Assembly (NCBI GenBank): GCA_030706285.1
Contig: JAUZOU010000004.1
Span: forward strand, 1-34,173
DNA length: 34,173 nt
Source: Bacteroidota bacterium
GTDB lineage: Bacteria > Bacteroidota > Bacteroidia > Bacteroidales > UBA1402
Direction: 5' to 3'
Below, piece by piece: positions 18,550 through 28,367 of the stretch. The notes beneath the pieces were generated by a model. It was not told the DNA's origin, did no database searches, and worked only from the letters and a program-made list of their open reading frames with translations. Numbering within the stretch: the first letter of the stretch is position 1; every line of letters begins with the position of its first letter. A program made the translations under genes and the position numbers.

Positions 18550-21500
18550 TTAATAATTCACCGTTGTCAAATAAACAGGGCCCGCCAATCCTGATGGCTG
18601 CAAAGGCGATCCGGTATGGTACGGATTGACGATGCACCATGTCTTCCGGCTTTCTTCCGGCAGTCTGCTGTCGCCGATCAACCGGTTTGCCCAGGTATTG
18701 ACGACTGAGACCTCTATTTCATTTGTTCCGGTTCTGATTGCCTTTTTAATATCAACATGCCACGGTGCCGTCCAGGCACCTCCTACTTCCATACCGTTTA
18801 CCTTAACCCTGGCCATGGCCGAGAGCCTGCCTAGTTCCAAAAAAAGCCTGTCACACTGAGGTATCCGGTCCAGCGTCACGGTCTTTTGGTAAACAGCTGT
18901 GCCTGAATAGTATCTGATACTGTCATTCGAACTGTTGGTCCACCAATCAAGCCTGTTTGTTTTTTGCGGTTGTCTGGGGCCATCGAAGGCCGGATCAAAC
19001 TGAACAGTCCAACCGGCAGAAAGATCGGCCAAGGTGTCCGGTTCCGGGCAATTTATACCGGCAGAACTAGCAACAGTCATTGCTCTGCCGCTTGCTTTTT
19101 TCCTGAAAACAATAAAAGTACTTTCCAAAGGTTCCAGCTTGATGGGGACAGTTATCCCCTCTTTTGCCAGATGATAGTCCGGCAACAACCGGACGGATCC
19201 ATCGACTGGATTCCACCATTCAGGTAACTTGTTTCTGGTATTAAAACAAGGTTGGATCATCTGAACCGTTTCAGCCTGATTGGAAAGAAAATAGATGTCT
19301 TTATCTTTCAATCTTCTGTGTACAAACAAGATGGAATCGTTGTGTTCGATCAGGCAATCCGGTCTGTGACCAATCAGTCGGAAAACCTCCTTCATATCCA
19401 TACCATTGATAATCATTCCTTTTCCGACGTTGGCATATCTCACAGTCTTGCCATCTACCTTTCCCCAGATTTGATGAGCCGTTTCACTGACTTGTTTGTC
19501 AGCTTCCGGATAATGCCGGAGACTCGGAGACCGTTTGGGAGGTATGCCTACAACCACCGCTCCCGCATGGATCAGTTTCGAAATTTTTTTTAGCAGTTCA
19601 GGACGCATAGTCTCTTGTTTGGGCAAAACCAACACCCGGTAGCTCATGCCCCCCGGCAAGATGATTTTTCCATCTTTTACGTTTGCCTTAAACAAAACCT
19701 CGCTGTTGATGTAATCGAACGAATAACCCTGAGGAAGCGCAGGATCGCAGACGCCTGTCATTTTCGGCGTATCTTCTCCGATAAAATAGGCCACGTCGGC
19801 AACGTACGTTCCCTGCTGAAGCAAATAGTCACAACGTTTCAGATAGGATATAAAGAGATCCAGATAGCTAAACCAAGTATTCTTGCGGTTAAACTCGTTA
19901 CCGAACGGCGCATTGACACCCGGATATTTATCGTCATAGGGTTGCTGGATATACACATGAAGCAATGTATTGTTGATGCCTTCGGTAAAGAAACGGTCGC
20001 CTCTGCGTTTCATTTTCAAGGGGTAGCCTGAAAAAGCCGTACCACCGCTCGTGAACGATTCCGATGAGACCTTCCTTTTCCCGTATATATGGGCACAGGA
20101 AGAGGCTGCCCTATTCTCGATGTTTCCTAGTTCTCCCTCACTCCAGAATTCTCCCGAAACTTCGTCGGACTGTCCGCCGTATTGCAGAAATTCGCCTGGA
20201 AATCCCCAGTGCCCATAATTCTCAAGCCAAGTGGTCAATCCGTTTTTATGAGCCATCGTTCTTAACCCCCCGATGTAATTATAAGCAACCTTATCGGCGA
20301 CCAATCGCCTGAGATCCCACAGAAACCGGTCCGATTGATCACGGTTACTAACCACATGACCATTCAACACCGGAATAAACGGTACCGGATCATAGCCATA
20401 GGTTTTCCGGAATGTCTCAATCAAACCATCCGTCCAATTTTGCCCGCCGGTCTCATAACTGTCGGCAACCACCACTTTCCAGGTTTTTCTATCCTCAGCC
20501 GGTATTCGCCGCCTGATCTCACCGATAAAGGCATTGAAATGGGCACAAATATGCTGTTTGCTCATTTTATCGGCTTCCAGGCCTTGTGCCGGATAAAACG
20601 CCGGTTCATTTTTAACGCCGGTTGGTGTCATACCAGCCCTGACAATCTTCCACCGGCCTTCCGGAATGTTCCACTTCAGGTTTCCCGACGCATCCATATA
20701 GCGAGAAATATCTTGGACGGTTGATGGATGAATGTACAATGAATCTGCTGTTTCAGGCTGTCCGGGCCATCTATAATCAGACCATGCAGGAAGGGGAGTC
20801 TGGTGCATTTTGGCCAGAGATTTCTCAATAAAATTTTCCTCCAGCGGTTCCGGAGACAGTAAGATTTTCGAGAGTTCGCTTCCAGGTCTAATTTGATCCA
20901 ATATCAGTCTGACTGAAACCGTCCGGCAGTCGGGTACGGCCACCGTTACCGGTCCGGAAGGGTTAAAACCGACTTTCAGGTCATTGTTTGTCCTGTCCAC
21001 GTCAAATTGCCGGATCAGCCGGTAGCTACCGGCTTCCTGAACCAGCAACTGCACATGAAATGCCGATGTACTGCCAGGACCCGGATAAATCGAAACAGCT
21101 CTCAACACTTGAGCTTTTTCAGACTGAATGTCTATGGTCAATGTGTTCACCGACGGTAACCTGACTGACGTCTTGACATCGGTCTCGACAATCTTAGTCA
21201 ATCCGACAATGTCAGGAATAGAGCGGACCGTCAACGTCCGACCGGCCTGCTGACTGTTTGTTTCAGCCAATACTGGATAGGCCAGCACCCTGACATCCTG
21301 AAAACAGTCATCCGGTTTGACCAACTGGATAGTTGTTTGCGCCGGCCCGGAAACTTCCTTCTCTGACATGGACAAATAGCGCATCGCCTCTTCCGGCTTA
21401 ATCCAGGGACCACCCGACTGGCTCCAGCCGGGGCTGTTAAAAATGCCGATTTCAATGTTCAGTTCCGACGCCTTTTTTAAGGCAGCATGAAGAATGTTCC

Positions 21501-21828
21501 ACCATTCATCGCTGAACATCCTGACCTTTCCTCTCGGCATATCCGACAATCCGATATTTCCGATAAACGCCCTGTTGATGCCGGCCGCTTTCATTGCTTC
21601 CAGATCTTTCACCACGCCTTCTTCTGAAATATGATCGGAAAGCCAGTACCAATAGACAGACGTCTGAATGGACCAAGGCGCCTTGATAAAGGTCCGTTCG
21701 ATGGTTGACATGGAAGCAGCCTTGCATACAGATAGCTGCATGACAGTAAAAATGCCGACCATACAGAATAGCCAAAACTGAGTGGCGTTCCTGAAACTAC
21801 CCATGTATTTTTGCATTCTTACTATCAT
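18550..21828 (-). CDS. GH106-type alpha-L-rhamnosidase with C-terminal GH2-like galactose-binding domain
   Basis: 1092 aa. PWSIQTSVYWYWLSDHISEEGVVKDLEAMKAAGINRAFIGNIG, GIFNSPGWSQSGGPWIKPEEAMRYL, VVADSYETGGQNWTDG, EVSGEFWSEGELGNIENRAASSCAHIYGK, C-terminal LELGRLSAMARVKVNGMEVGGAWTAPWHVDI...VVNTWANRLIGD. The start codon may be internal (for example MQKYMG). Confidence 0.88.
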   Translation of the reverse strand: MIVRMQKYMGSFRNATQFWLFCMVGIFTVMQLSVCKAASMSTIERTFIKAPWSIQTSVYWYWLSDHISEEGVVKDLEAMKAAGINRAFIGNIGLSDMPRGKVRMFSDEWWNILHAALKKASELNIEIGIFNSPGWSQSGGPWIKPEEAMRYLSMSEKEVSGPAQTTIQLVKPDDCFQDVRVLAYPVLAETNSQQAGRTLTVRSIPDIVGLTKIVETDVKTSVRLPSVNTLTIDIQSEKAQVLRAVSIYPGPGSTSAFHVQLLVQEAGSYRLIRQFDVDRTNNDLKVGFNPSGPVTVAVPDCRTVSVRLILDQIRPGSELSKILLSPEPLEENFIEKSLAKMHQTPLPAWSDYRWPGQPETADSLYIHPSTVQDISRYMDASGNLKWNIPEGRWKIVRAGMTPTGVKNEPAFYPAQGLEADKMSKQHICAHFNAFIGEIRRRIPAEDRKTWKVVVADSYETGGQNWTDGLIETFRKTYGYDPVPFIPVLNGHVVSNRDQSDRFLWDLRRLVADKVAYNYIGGLRTMAHKNGLTTWLENYGHWGFPGEFLQYGGQSDEVSGEFWSEGELGNIENRAASSCAHIYGKRKVSSESFTSGGTAFSGYPLKMKRRGDRFFTEGINNTLLHVYIQQPYDDKYPGVNAPFGNEFNRKNTWFSYLDLFISYLKRCDYLLQQGTYVADVAYFIGEDTPKMTGVCDPALPQGYSFDYINSEVLFKANVKDGKIILPGGMSYRVLVLPKQETMRPELLKKISKLIHAGAVVVGIPPKRSPSLRHYPEADKQVSETAHQIWGKVDGKTVRYANVGKGMIINGMDMKEVFRLIGHRPDCLIEHNDSILFVHRRLKDKDIYFLSNQAETVQMIQPCFNTRNKLPEWWNPVDGSVRLLPDYHLAKEGITVPIKLEPLESTFIVFRKKASGRAMTVASSAGINCPEPDTLADLSAGWTVQFDPAFDGPRQPQKTNRLDWWTNSSNDSIRYYSGTAVYQKTVTLDRIPQCDRLFLELGRLSAMARVKVNGMEVGGAWTAPWHVDIKKAIRTGTNEIEVSVVNTWANRLIGDSRLPEESRKTWCIVNPYHTGSPLQPSGLAGPVYLTTVNY

Positions 21829-21855
21829 ACGTCTGATTGATTTGTTTGGTTAACC

Positions 21856-23640
21856 TTATTCCCAACCCGGATTTTGAATGCTGTATCCCAAGTATTTTTT
21901 AAGACGAAGGATTTCATCATTCGGAATCGGAAATAAATAAAATTTATCAGTAGCACAGTTGCGTTTTTCCACGACAAAGCGCTGATAATTATACTTGCCG
22001 ATCATGATTTTGTTTATGCGCATACCAGTGACGACATGATCGGTTGCAGACAGCGTTTTCCATCTTCTCGTATCGAAAAAGCTTTGTTCCTCAAATGCCA
22101 TCTCCACACGGCGTTCATTTCTCACTCTGGCTTTGAACTGTTCGGCAGTCAATCCTTTCAGATCGGGCATTCCCGCTCTTTCTCTAACAGCATTGACGGC
22201 CAAATAAGCTTTTGAAGGTACCGTTGTTTGGCTCTTCCCGACAGCTGCTTCAGCCGATGCCTCTGCATAATTCAGGTACAACTCGGCCAGCCTGAAGGCT
22301 TTGAAATAGCCGTCATATGTTGCATCTATATTTGATTTATAGGAAGCACTTTTTCTCATGTAATAGCCTGTCCGGGTATATTTGAGGCAATTGGGCGCAT
22401 TTTTCTCGACAAGCCCACAGTTGCCCCCCACATAGGTATAGACATTGCTGGATGTCGCTAAATTATAAATAGAGCCGTTGTAATAAATCGACGCTTTCAA
22501 ACGCGGATCACGATTCTCATACGGAGCGCTTTCACTGTATTTGGTAGCCAACGGATTGACGATCGGATCAAGATGCAGCGAATCTCTGTAACCCAGAATG
22601 GGCTGAATGCCGTCAATGGTTTCATAGCAATCGACCAGTTCCTGAGCCGGACAGTCTCCTGCATACATTTGACCGTCTGTGATGGGAAGTCCATCGTATT
22701 TGTACATGCTGTATTGTGCATTCATCTCCAGAATGGTTTCCTTGTCAATGATCCGTTCCGGATCGGACCTGTTCAAAAAATACGCATCATACGCTGAAAT
22801 ACCGTCACTTGCAGCCGGAGTAGCCTTGTACAATTCATATCCATGTGCCAAACAACTATCCAGACAACTTTCGCAGACAGTACTTGCCTCGGCCCAGGTA
22901 ATCGTACCGTCGGCCCATAGCGGACTAGCGGCATAAAGAGCCGTTTGAGACTTGATGGCACAAGCTGTCGCCTTATTAAAACGGCCTCTGTCGGCATCCG
23001 AGGTACCAGATATCCATCCGATCACCTCATTTGAATAACTTAAAACGGAATCACAATCGGCAAAGATCTGTCTGGCACAATCGGAAAAAGGAGCCCGCTT
23101 GATCTTCGAATAATCATAATTCAACGGAATTTCCCTGGTAAGCAATGGCACGCCTCCATACCGTTTGATCAACTGTAAATAGTAATAGGCTCTTAATGCA
23201 TACGCCTGAGCTTTATAGTTTTTTCTGTCGATTTCTGTTTTGACGATGGCCGTATCGATGTTGGCCAGGAATTTGTTGCAATACCGGATGCCACAATAAT
23301 AACGGTTCCAGGCATCACCGTTCAGCGGGATATTTGTCGGAGATACTTCTCCGGCACACCACCTGGTTGCCGAACCGTTTTCTATATCTCTGGCACTATA
23401 CGCTTCCGAACTATAGCCAGCCAGAAAGCCCGACCTGTCATAGCTCATACCGAAGCTTTCGAGCTGACTGTAACATAAGTTCAAATAACCGGCTGTCTTT
23501 TTCGCATTCGAAAACACATCTTCATAGGTGATTTTGCCATCCGGATACTCTTCTATGTCCATACAAGCGGAAAAAGAAAGGCAGACCAGACAAAACAAAA
23601 ATCCGTATAGTTCAATTTTCTTATACATATGCTGTCTCAT
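21856..23640 (-). CDS. SusD/RagB-family nutrient-binding outer-membrane lipoprotein (pair 2)
   Basis: 594 aa. Lipobox LSFSACMDIEE; SusD features YALRAYYYLQLIKRYGGVPLLTREIPL, LYLNYAEASAEA, RVRNERRVEMAFEEQSFFDTRRWK. Start ATG at 23640 overlaps the SusC TAA by 1 nt; a second Met at 23628 is possible. Confidence 0.95.
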   Translation of the reverse strand: MRQHMYKKIELYGFLFCLVCLSFSACMDIEEYPDGKITYEDVFSNAKKTAGYLNLCYSQLESFGMSYDRSGFLAGYSSEAYSARDIENGSATRWCAGEVSPTNIPLNGDAWNRYYCGIRYCNKFLANIDTAIVKTEIDRKNYKAQAYALRAYYYLQLIKRYGGVPLLTREIPLNYDYSKIKRAPFSDCARQIFADCDSVLSYSNEVIGWISGTSDADRGRFNKATACAIKSQTALYAASPLWADGTITWAEASTVCESCLDSCLAHGYELYKATPAASDGISAYDAYFLNRSDPERIIDKETILEMNAQYSMYKYDGLPITDGQMYAGDCPAQELVDCYETIDGIQPILGYRDSLHLDPIVNPLATKYSESAPYENRDPRLKASIYYNGSIYNLATSSNVYTYVGGNCGLVEKNAPNCLKYTRTGYYMRKSASYKSNIDATYDGYFKAFRLAELYLNYAEASAEAAVGKSQTTVPSKAYLAVNAVRERAGMPDLKGLTAEQFKARVRNERRVEMAFEEQSFFDTRRWKTLSATDHVVTGMRINKIMIGKYNYQRFVVEKRNCATDKFYLFPIPNDEILRLKKYLGYSIQNPGWE

Positions 23641-26429
23641 TAAAAAGTTAGATTTAGACCAAGGTTAAAGGTTCTGTAGATCGGATACTGGCTCCAGGAT
23701 CTCATTTCAGGATCAATATTCCTGAATTTAAGGGCCGTCCAAGTCAACAGGTTCGAGCCGTTCACGTTAAATCTGATCTTATTGACAGAAAACTTTCTGC
23801 AAATTTCTTCCGGTAACGAATAACCAAGATCCACACATTTCAACCGGAGATAATCTGTTTTGGAGAAAAAGAAATCATTACCCTGCAAACTGGAAGATGT
23901 CGTGGCAGTCAGAGCCGGATACTCAATTTTCTCTCCGCTGGCATAGCGTTCTGCCGTCCAGGCATGTTTGTGCAGATCCGAATAAATGCCTTGTGAGGCA
24001 GCTGTCTCCTGGATACCTGCTCCGTTGAAATACGATGTAGCGTTGGCTATGCCCTGAAACTGGATGTACAAATCAATGTTTTTATAATTAAATTGGGTAG
24101 ACAGACCGTACGAAATCTGAGGAAATGATCCCTTACCGAAAGGCGCCTGATCTTTTTCATCGATCAAACCATCCTTATTCAGATCTTTATACCGGAAATC
24201 GCCGACACGAGGAGCTGTTCCGCTATACTTCAAACCGGATTCGTCTAATTCTTCTTGGTTGTTGTAAAAACCATTTCCGTTGCTGTAATCGATGACATAG
24301 CCCCACTCCTGACCGGCGCAATATCCGTTCTGACGGTACGGGTAATAATAATTGCTGGACGATTTATCAAGTTCTCCGACATCGGTCACCTTGTTTTTGT
24401 TGTATGCCATGTTTCCGGACAAGTTCATGAACAACTCTTTGGCTAACTCTTTTTTATAGCCCAGCTCGATCTCAAAGCCTTTATTCTCCATTTTGCCAAG
24501 GTTCTGATAAGCCAAATTGCCCAACGCCACTCCTTGCAAACTCGGAATATCTTCACTCTGAATGGCTAAACCAGTCTGATTGACTTTCCAGACATCCATT
24601 TTCGCGGAAACGGTCTTGAACAGTTCAACATCCAACCCGAGGTTTTGTTGAGCCGATGTTTCCCAAGTAATGTCAGGATTCCCCATAACACCCTCCGAAA
24701 CCAGGGATCCGCTAAACAGGCTTGAAATATGCCCGCCGCCACCATGAGTAATGTTATCTTTGTACAGAAACCGTCCGCCGCTGATTTGTTCATTACCCAA
24801 ACGGCCATAAGAAGCTCTCAATTTAAGGAACGAGCACCAATCAAGACCTTTCATAAATGACTCTTGACTGGCAATCCAGGCACCTGAAACGACTGGAAAA
24901 ACACCATTTTTTTTGAACTCTTCCGATCCGTAATAAGAAACGTCAAATTGCAGGTAGTACTTCGAATCGTAGCCGTACTGTACATGTCCGGCCAACCCTC
25001 TGGTATCATACGGCAACGAACCGTCAATATGGTTTTCGGTGAAATAATTCAGGAAGGCATTGACCTCGTGCTTGTTGTCAAACGTTCTCTTATAATCGAG
25101 AAAGCCCTGAAAATTCATAAAATAATAAAAATTGGACGATTTACTGAGTGATAGGGCCGTATTCACATCCGTCCCGAATTTCTGATAGACCAAACTGTCC
25201 ATGTTCGAATAATCCCGGATATACATCGCATAATCACAGGAGCCCCTGGTGACACCTATGTAACGGCTATCATAGCCTAATAATCCCCTCATGCTCAAAC
25301 CCTTGGTAATAAAATTCATATTCCAGTTCATTCCGTAATCGACATTCAGGTACGTCAACATCTGCCTGGTATATCCCGAGCGGTTCAATTGGGCATAGAT
25401 CGGTGCTGTAATGAACTCCGTACCGACAACCTGTCCGTCAGGCGTAAGAGGGCCGTTTATGTAGGATGGCGTTGAAATGATGGTACTCATGGCGCCACCG
25501 GCATTGAACCGGTTGACTTCAACATTGGAGTTCAGAAAGCAATTCAAATTGGACGTCAAAGACACTTCAAGATTCGAGCGTAAATCAAACCTGTTCATGT
25601 ACAAAGAAGGATCGTATTTTTTATTTTTTTCGGTTTTATAAAAATAATCCTGATCGGTAAAACCGGCATTCACGAAATAGCGAATCCGTTGGGTGCCTCC
25701 CCTGATATTGACGTTGTAACGCTGCATGGGGGCAAAATTTTTCACATAGTTGTCATACCAGTTATTATCAGGATATAATTCATTTTTCCCGGCACTTTCC
25801 TTGAACGCCTTGACAACATCGTCGGAAAAAAGTTTGTTGCCTCCGTCGTTTGTCAAGGCCTCATTCCGCAACATCAAATAGTCCCAGGAATGTAACAATT
25901 TCGGCTTGTTTACACTTTGCTGGATGGAATAATCGGCGGTTACATCGACTACCGGTCTGCCGACAAAACCTTTTTTTGTCGTGATCAGGATGACACCGTT
26001 TGAGCCCCTAAAACCATAAAGCGCTACGGCGGCTGCATCTTTCAAAAGGCTGATCGATTCGATCGTGTTAACATTCAGCATATTCATATTAACCACCGGA
26101 TTAGGAATCCCGTCAAGTACAATTAACGGTTTATTGCCGGCTGTGGTGTTAAACCCGCGAATGTACATAGCCCCTTCATCACTGCCGGGTTCATTGGTAT
26201 TTTGTATTAACGTCAGCCCTGCGAGCTTCCCGGCCAGTTTCATGTTTAAGCCGGATGAAGGCATTTTGGCTAATGTGGCACCCGAAACAGTTGAGATAGC
26301 TCCGGTATAAGAACGTGCTGATGTTTTCAGGTTTCCGGCTATGTCGATTGTATCTGTCTGAGCTTTGAGGTATCCTGTTTGACAGGATACCACGAAAGTC
26401 ATTAAAAGCAGTTGGTATTTTATATTCAT
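23640..26429 (-). CDS. SusC/RagA-family TonB-dependent transporter (pair 2), lacking the N-terminal regulatory-like domain
   Basis: ORF 23640-26486; likely start Met at 26429 (MNIKYQLLLMTFVVSCQTGYLKA), which avoids overlapping the upstream SusD stop at 26458. Plug motifs AGKLAGLTLIQNTNEPGSDEGAMYIRGFN, PLIVLDGIPNP, ISLLKDAAAVALYGFRGSNGVILITTKKG; C-terminal YRTFNLGLNLTF. Confidence 0.95.
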   Translation of the reverse strand: MNIKYQLLLMTFVVSCQTGYLKAQTDTIDIAGNLKTSARSYTGAISTVSGATLAKMPSSGLNMKLAGKLAGLTLIQNTNEPGSDEGAMYIRGFNTTAGNKPLIVLDGIPNPVVNMNMLNVNTIESISLLKDAAAVALYGFRGSNGVILITTKKGFVGRPVVDVTADYSIQQSVNKPKLLHSWDYLMLRNEALTNDGGNKLFSDDVVKAFKESAGKNELYPDNNWYDNYVKNFAPMQRYNVNIRGGTQRIRYFVNAGFTDQDYFYKTEKNKKYDPSLYMNRFDLRSNLEVSLTSNLNCFLNSNVEVNRFNAGGAMSTIISTPSYINGPLTPDGQVVGTEFITAPIYAQLNRSGYTRQMLTYLNVDYGMNWNMNFITKGLSMRGLLGYDSRYIGVTRGSCDYAMYIRDYSNMDSLVYQKFGTDVNTALSLSKSSNFYYFMNFQGFLDYKRTFDNKHEVNAFLNYFTENHIDGSLPYDTRGLAGHVQYGYDSKYYLQFDVSYYGSEEFKKNGVFPVVSGAWIASQESFMKGLDWCSFLKLRASYGRLGNEQISGGRFLYKDNITHGGGGHISSLFSGSLVSEGVMGNPDITWETSAQQNLGLDVELFKTVSAKMDVWKVNQTGLAIQSEDIPSLQGVALGNLAYQNLGKMENKGFEIELGYKKELAKELFMNLSGNMAYNKNKVTDVGELDKSSSNYYYPYRQNGYCAGQEWGYVIDYSNGNGFYNNQEELDESGLKYSGTAPRVGDFRYKDLNKDGLIDEKDQAPFGKGSFPQISYGLSTQFNYKNIDLYIQFQGIANATSYFNGAGIQETAASQGIYSDLHKHAWTAERYASGEKIEYPALTATTSSSLQGNDFFFSKTDYLRLKCVDLGYSLPEEICRKFSVNKIRFNVNGSNLLTWTALKFRNIDPEMRSWSQYPIYRTFNLGLNLTF

Positions 26430-26457
26430 TTCGTATGATTTTAAGGTTATTTCTTTC

Positions 26458-28257
26458 TTACCACCCTTCATTCTGCCAATTATCACCCGTTTTTGATTCC
26501 ATGGTCGAGGCTTCGGTGGCAGAAATCGGCCAGAAATGCCATTTTGCCAAATACGATAACTTGGTTGGCGTCACACCATCCTTCGAATTGATGACAAACC
26601 GTTCATAAACACGTCCGAGACCTTTCTTAGTAATCTTCATTCCGACGGTAAATTTCTCGTTTGTCAGGTCTTCATTGGCACTGGTCCATCGTCTCATATC
26701 AAAATAGCGGTGTTCCTCATACGCCAGCTCAACTTGTCTTTCATGACGGACGATTAAGATGGCTGTTGCCTTGTCCGGAGCAGAAACATCCACACTTGGA
26801 TCGAAGCCTGCCCTATGCCGGATCGTGTTAACGAGTTCCATGGCTTTCTGAATCGATTCGGGCGTACCGACTTCGGCTGCAGCTTCAGCGTAATTCAGAT
26901 AAATCTCACCCAACCTGTAATATTTCCACCGGCCATCCTGGATAGCAACCCCATCCCCAGAATTCCAATATTCTCCTTTAAACGGATAATAACCTGTTTC
27001 CGAATAACGGGTACTACCGGACTGCATTTCACAGTTTCCACCAGTGAACGTCTGAACAGCCACTTTTTTACCGGCCAGGTAGATGGAAGATCCATCATGC
27101 AAGACAGTGGCGTCCAACCGCGGATCTCTTCCTGTATAAGGCTTCGACGGATTATAACCGGACGTATTGTCAACGTTAACCTGCAAGCCCTGATCATCCA
27201 GATAAGGCTTATCAAGATGGTAAATTGGTTTCCCCGTAGCCAGCATGTCATACGCATCAACCAAATTCTGACTTGGGCAGGTACCGCACCGGTAATTTCC
27301 TTGCAGCGGCGTTCCCCAGACATACGCCATGGATTCTTCCCCGAAATCGCTTTGCCAGATTGTTTCTTTATCAACCGGATTGGTGGAAAAACTGCCGTTT
27401 TGTACAAAGTATTCTGCATAAGCACAGTTGTAATTTGATGTCTGCATTTTTGTGTACAATTCGTATCCGTGTTGCTTTAATTGGTTGAAACAATCCTGAT
27501 TGATGTCATACGCTTCTTTCCAGTAATTCTGATCGCCGCAGTAAAGCTTGCTGGCTTTGTAGAGGGCGGCCTGAGACTTAATGGCGCAGGCGATTGCCTT
27601 CGTCATCCTGAGCTTTTCAGCCTCATCGACAATACGCCAAGGCATGTATTTTGATTGAAGAGCCGAGTCGCAATCACTGATGATAAAATCAAAAAGTTCG
27701 TTGAACGGTGCTTTCTTTACTTTTGTATAGGTTTCCGTCAAAGGATATTCTTCGGTTGAAATCGGAACCTGCCCATACCATTTAACCAGCTGAAGATAGA
27801 AAAAGGCTCTTAACACAAAAGCTTCACCTTTCCACCTATCGCGGTCGGTTTCCTTGTGCAAGGCTGCAGTCGGCAGATGTTTCAAGAATACATTGATGGC
27901 CCGGATCTGTGTCCAGTATTTTTCCCAGAAGCGGGCATCCATAGATCCGATCAATTCCGTATCCAGGATATTGTTTGAGGCACTGATAGATCCCTGATAA
28001 GCAGATTTGGCAGACTGGGAATCGCAATCGAAGGCTTCATCGCTTAAAGCAACGGGAACGTTGGAAAACCAGAAATACCGGCGGCTCTTTTTCGGAATAT
28101 TGTTGTAACAATTACTGAAATAAGCGGCTGTCAGATCAGGATCCTGAAACACCTGATCCATGGTCAAACGGCCATCCGGCGCAATATCAAGCACATCACT
28201 ACAAGAGGATGAGACAGCCAGCAGGACCAATATACAGATTCTAACTATTGTTTTCAT
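26458..28257 (-). CDS. SusD/RagB-family nutrient-binding outer-membrane lipoprotein (pair 1)
   Basis: 599 aa. Lipobox LAVSSSCSDVLDIAPDGRLT; FVLRAFFYLQLVKWYGQVPISTEEYPL, IYLNYAEAAAEVG, VRHERQVELAYEEHRYFDMRRWT. Confidence 0.95.
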   Translation of the reverse strand: MKTIVRICILVLLAVSSSCSDVLDIAPDGRLTMDQVFQDPDLTAAYFSNCYNNIPKKSRRYFWFSNVPVALSDEAFDCDSQSAKSAYQGSISASNNILDTELIGSMDARFWEKYWTQIRAINVFLKHLPTAALHKETDRDRWKGEAFVLRAFFYLQLVKWYGQVPISTEEYPLTETYTKVKKAPFNELFDFIISDCDSALQSKYMPWRIVDEAEKLRMTKAIACAIKSQAALYKASKLYCGDQNYWKEAYDINQDCFNQLKQHGYELYTKMQTSNYNCAYAEYFVQNGSFSTNPVDKETIWQSDFGEESMAYVWGTPLQGNYRCGTCPSQNLVDAYDMLATGKPIYHLDKPYLDDQGLQVNVDNTSGYNPSKPYTGRDPRLDATVLHDGSSIYLAGKKVAVQTFTGGNCEMQSGSTRYSETGYYPFKGEYWNSGDGVAIQDGRWKYYRLGEIYLNYAEAAAEVGTPESIQKAMELVNTIRHRAGFDPSVDVSAPDKATAILIVRHERQVELAYEEHRYFDMRRWTSANEDLTNEKFTVGMKITKKGLGRVYERFVINSKDGVTPTKLSYLAKWHFWPISATEASTMESKTGDNWQNEGW

Positions 28258-28350
28258 ATGATACTATTTATTTTTTACTAAGGTCATGTGTAACGCCGCA
28301 AGCCTTTCTTTCATCTACATGGACGTTTTTTTAAAGCATGCCCGTTTCAT
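28258..28350 (-). promoter_or_regulatory. Leader copy B, upstream of SusD (pair 1), similar to copy A
   Basis: Minus-strand ATGAAACGGGCATGCTTTAAAAAAACGTCCATGTAGATGA...TGCGGCGTTACACATGACCTTAG... ending at CATATGAAA. The same layout and spacing occur upstream of SusC at 31563-31650. Confidence 0.5.
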
Positions 28351-28367
28351 TGTCAATCGTTTTCAAT

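Noticed and set aside
26430-26486. N-terminal extension of SusC2 (MIIGRMKGGKKEITLKSYE) overlapping the SusD1 3' end
   Set aside because: The signal peptide begins at the internal Met (26429); the extension is not signal-like and only reflects the longest-ORF rule.
26815-27438. 207-aa plus-strand ORF (and the overlapping minus-strand 26895-27425 ORF)
   Set aside because: Both overlap the well-supported SusD gene 26458-28257 in other frames, with no family motifs; shadow ORFs of the coding frame.
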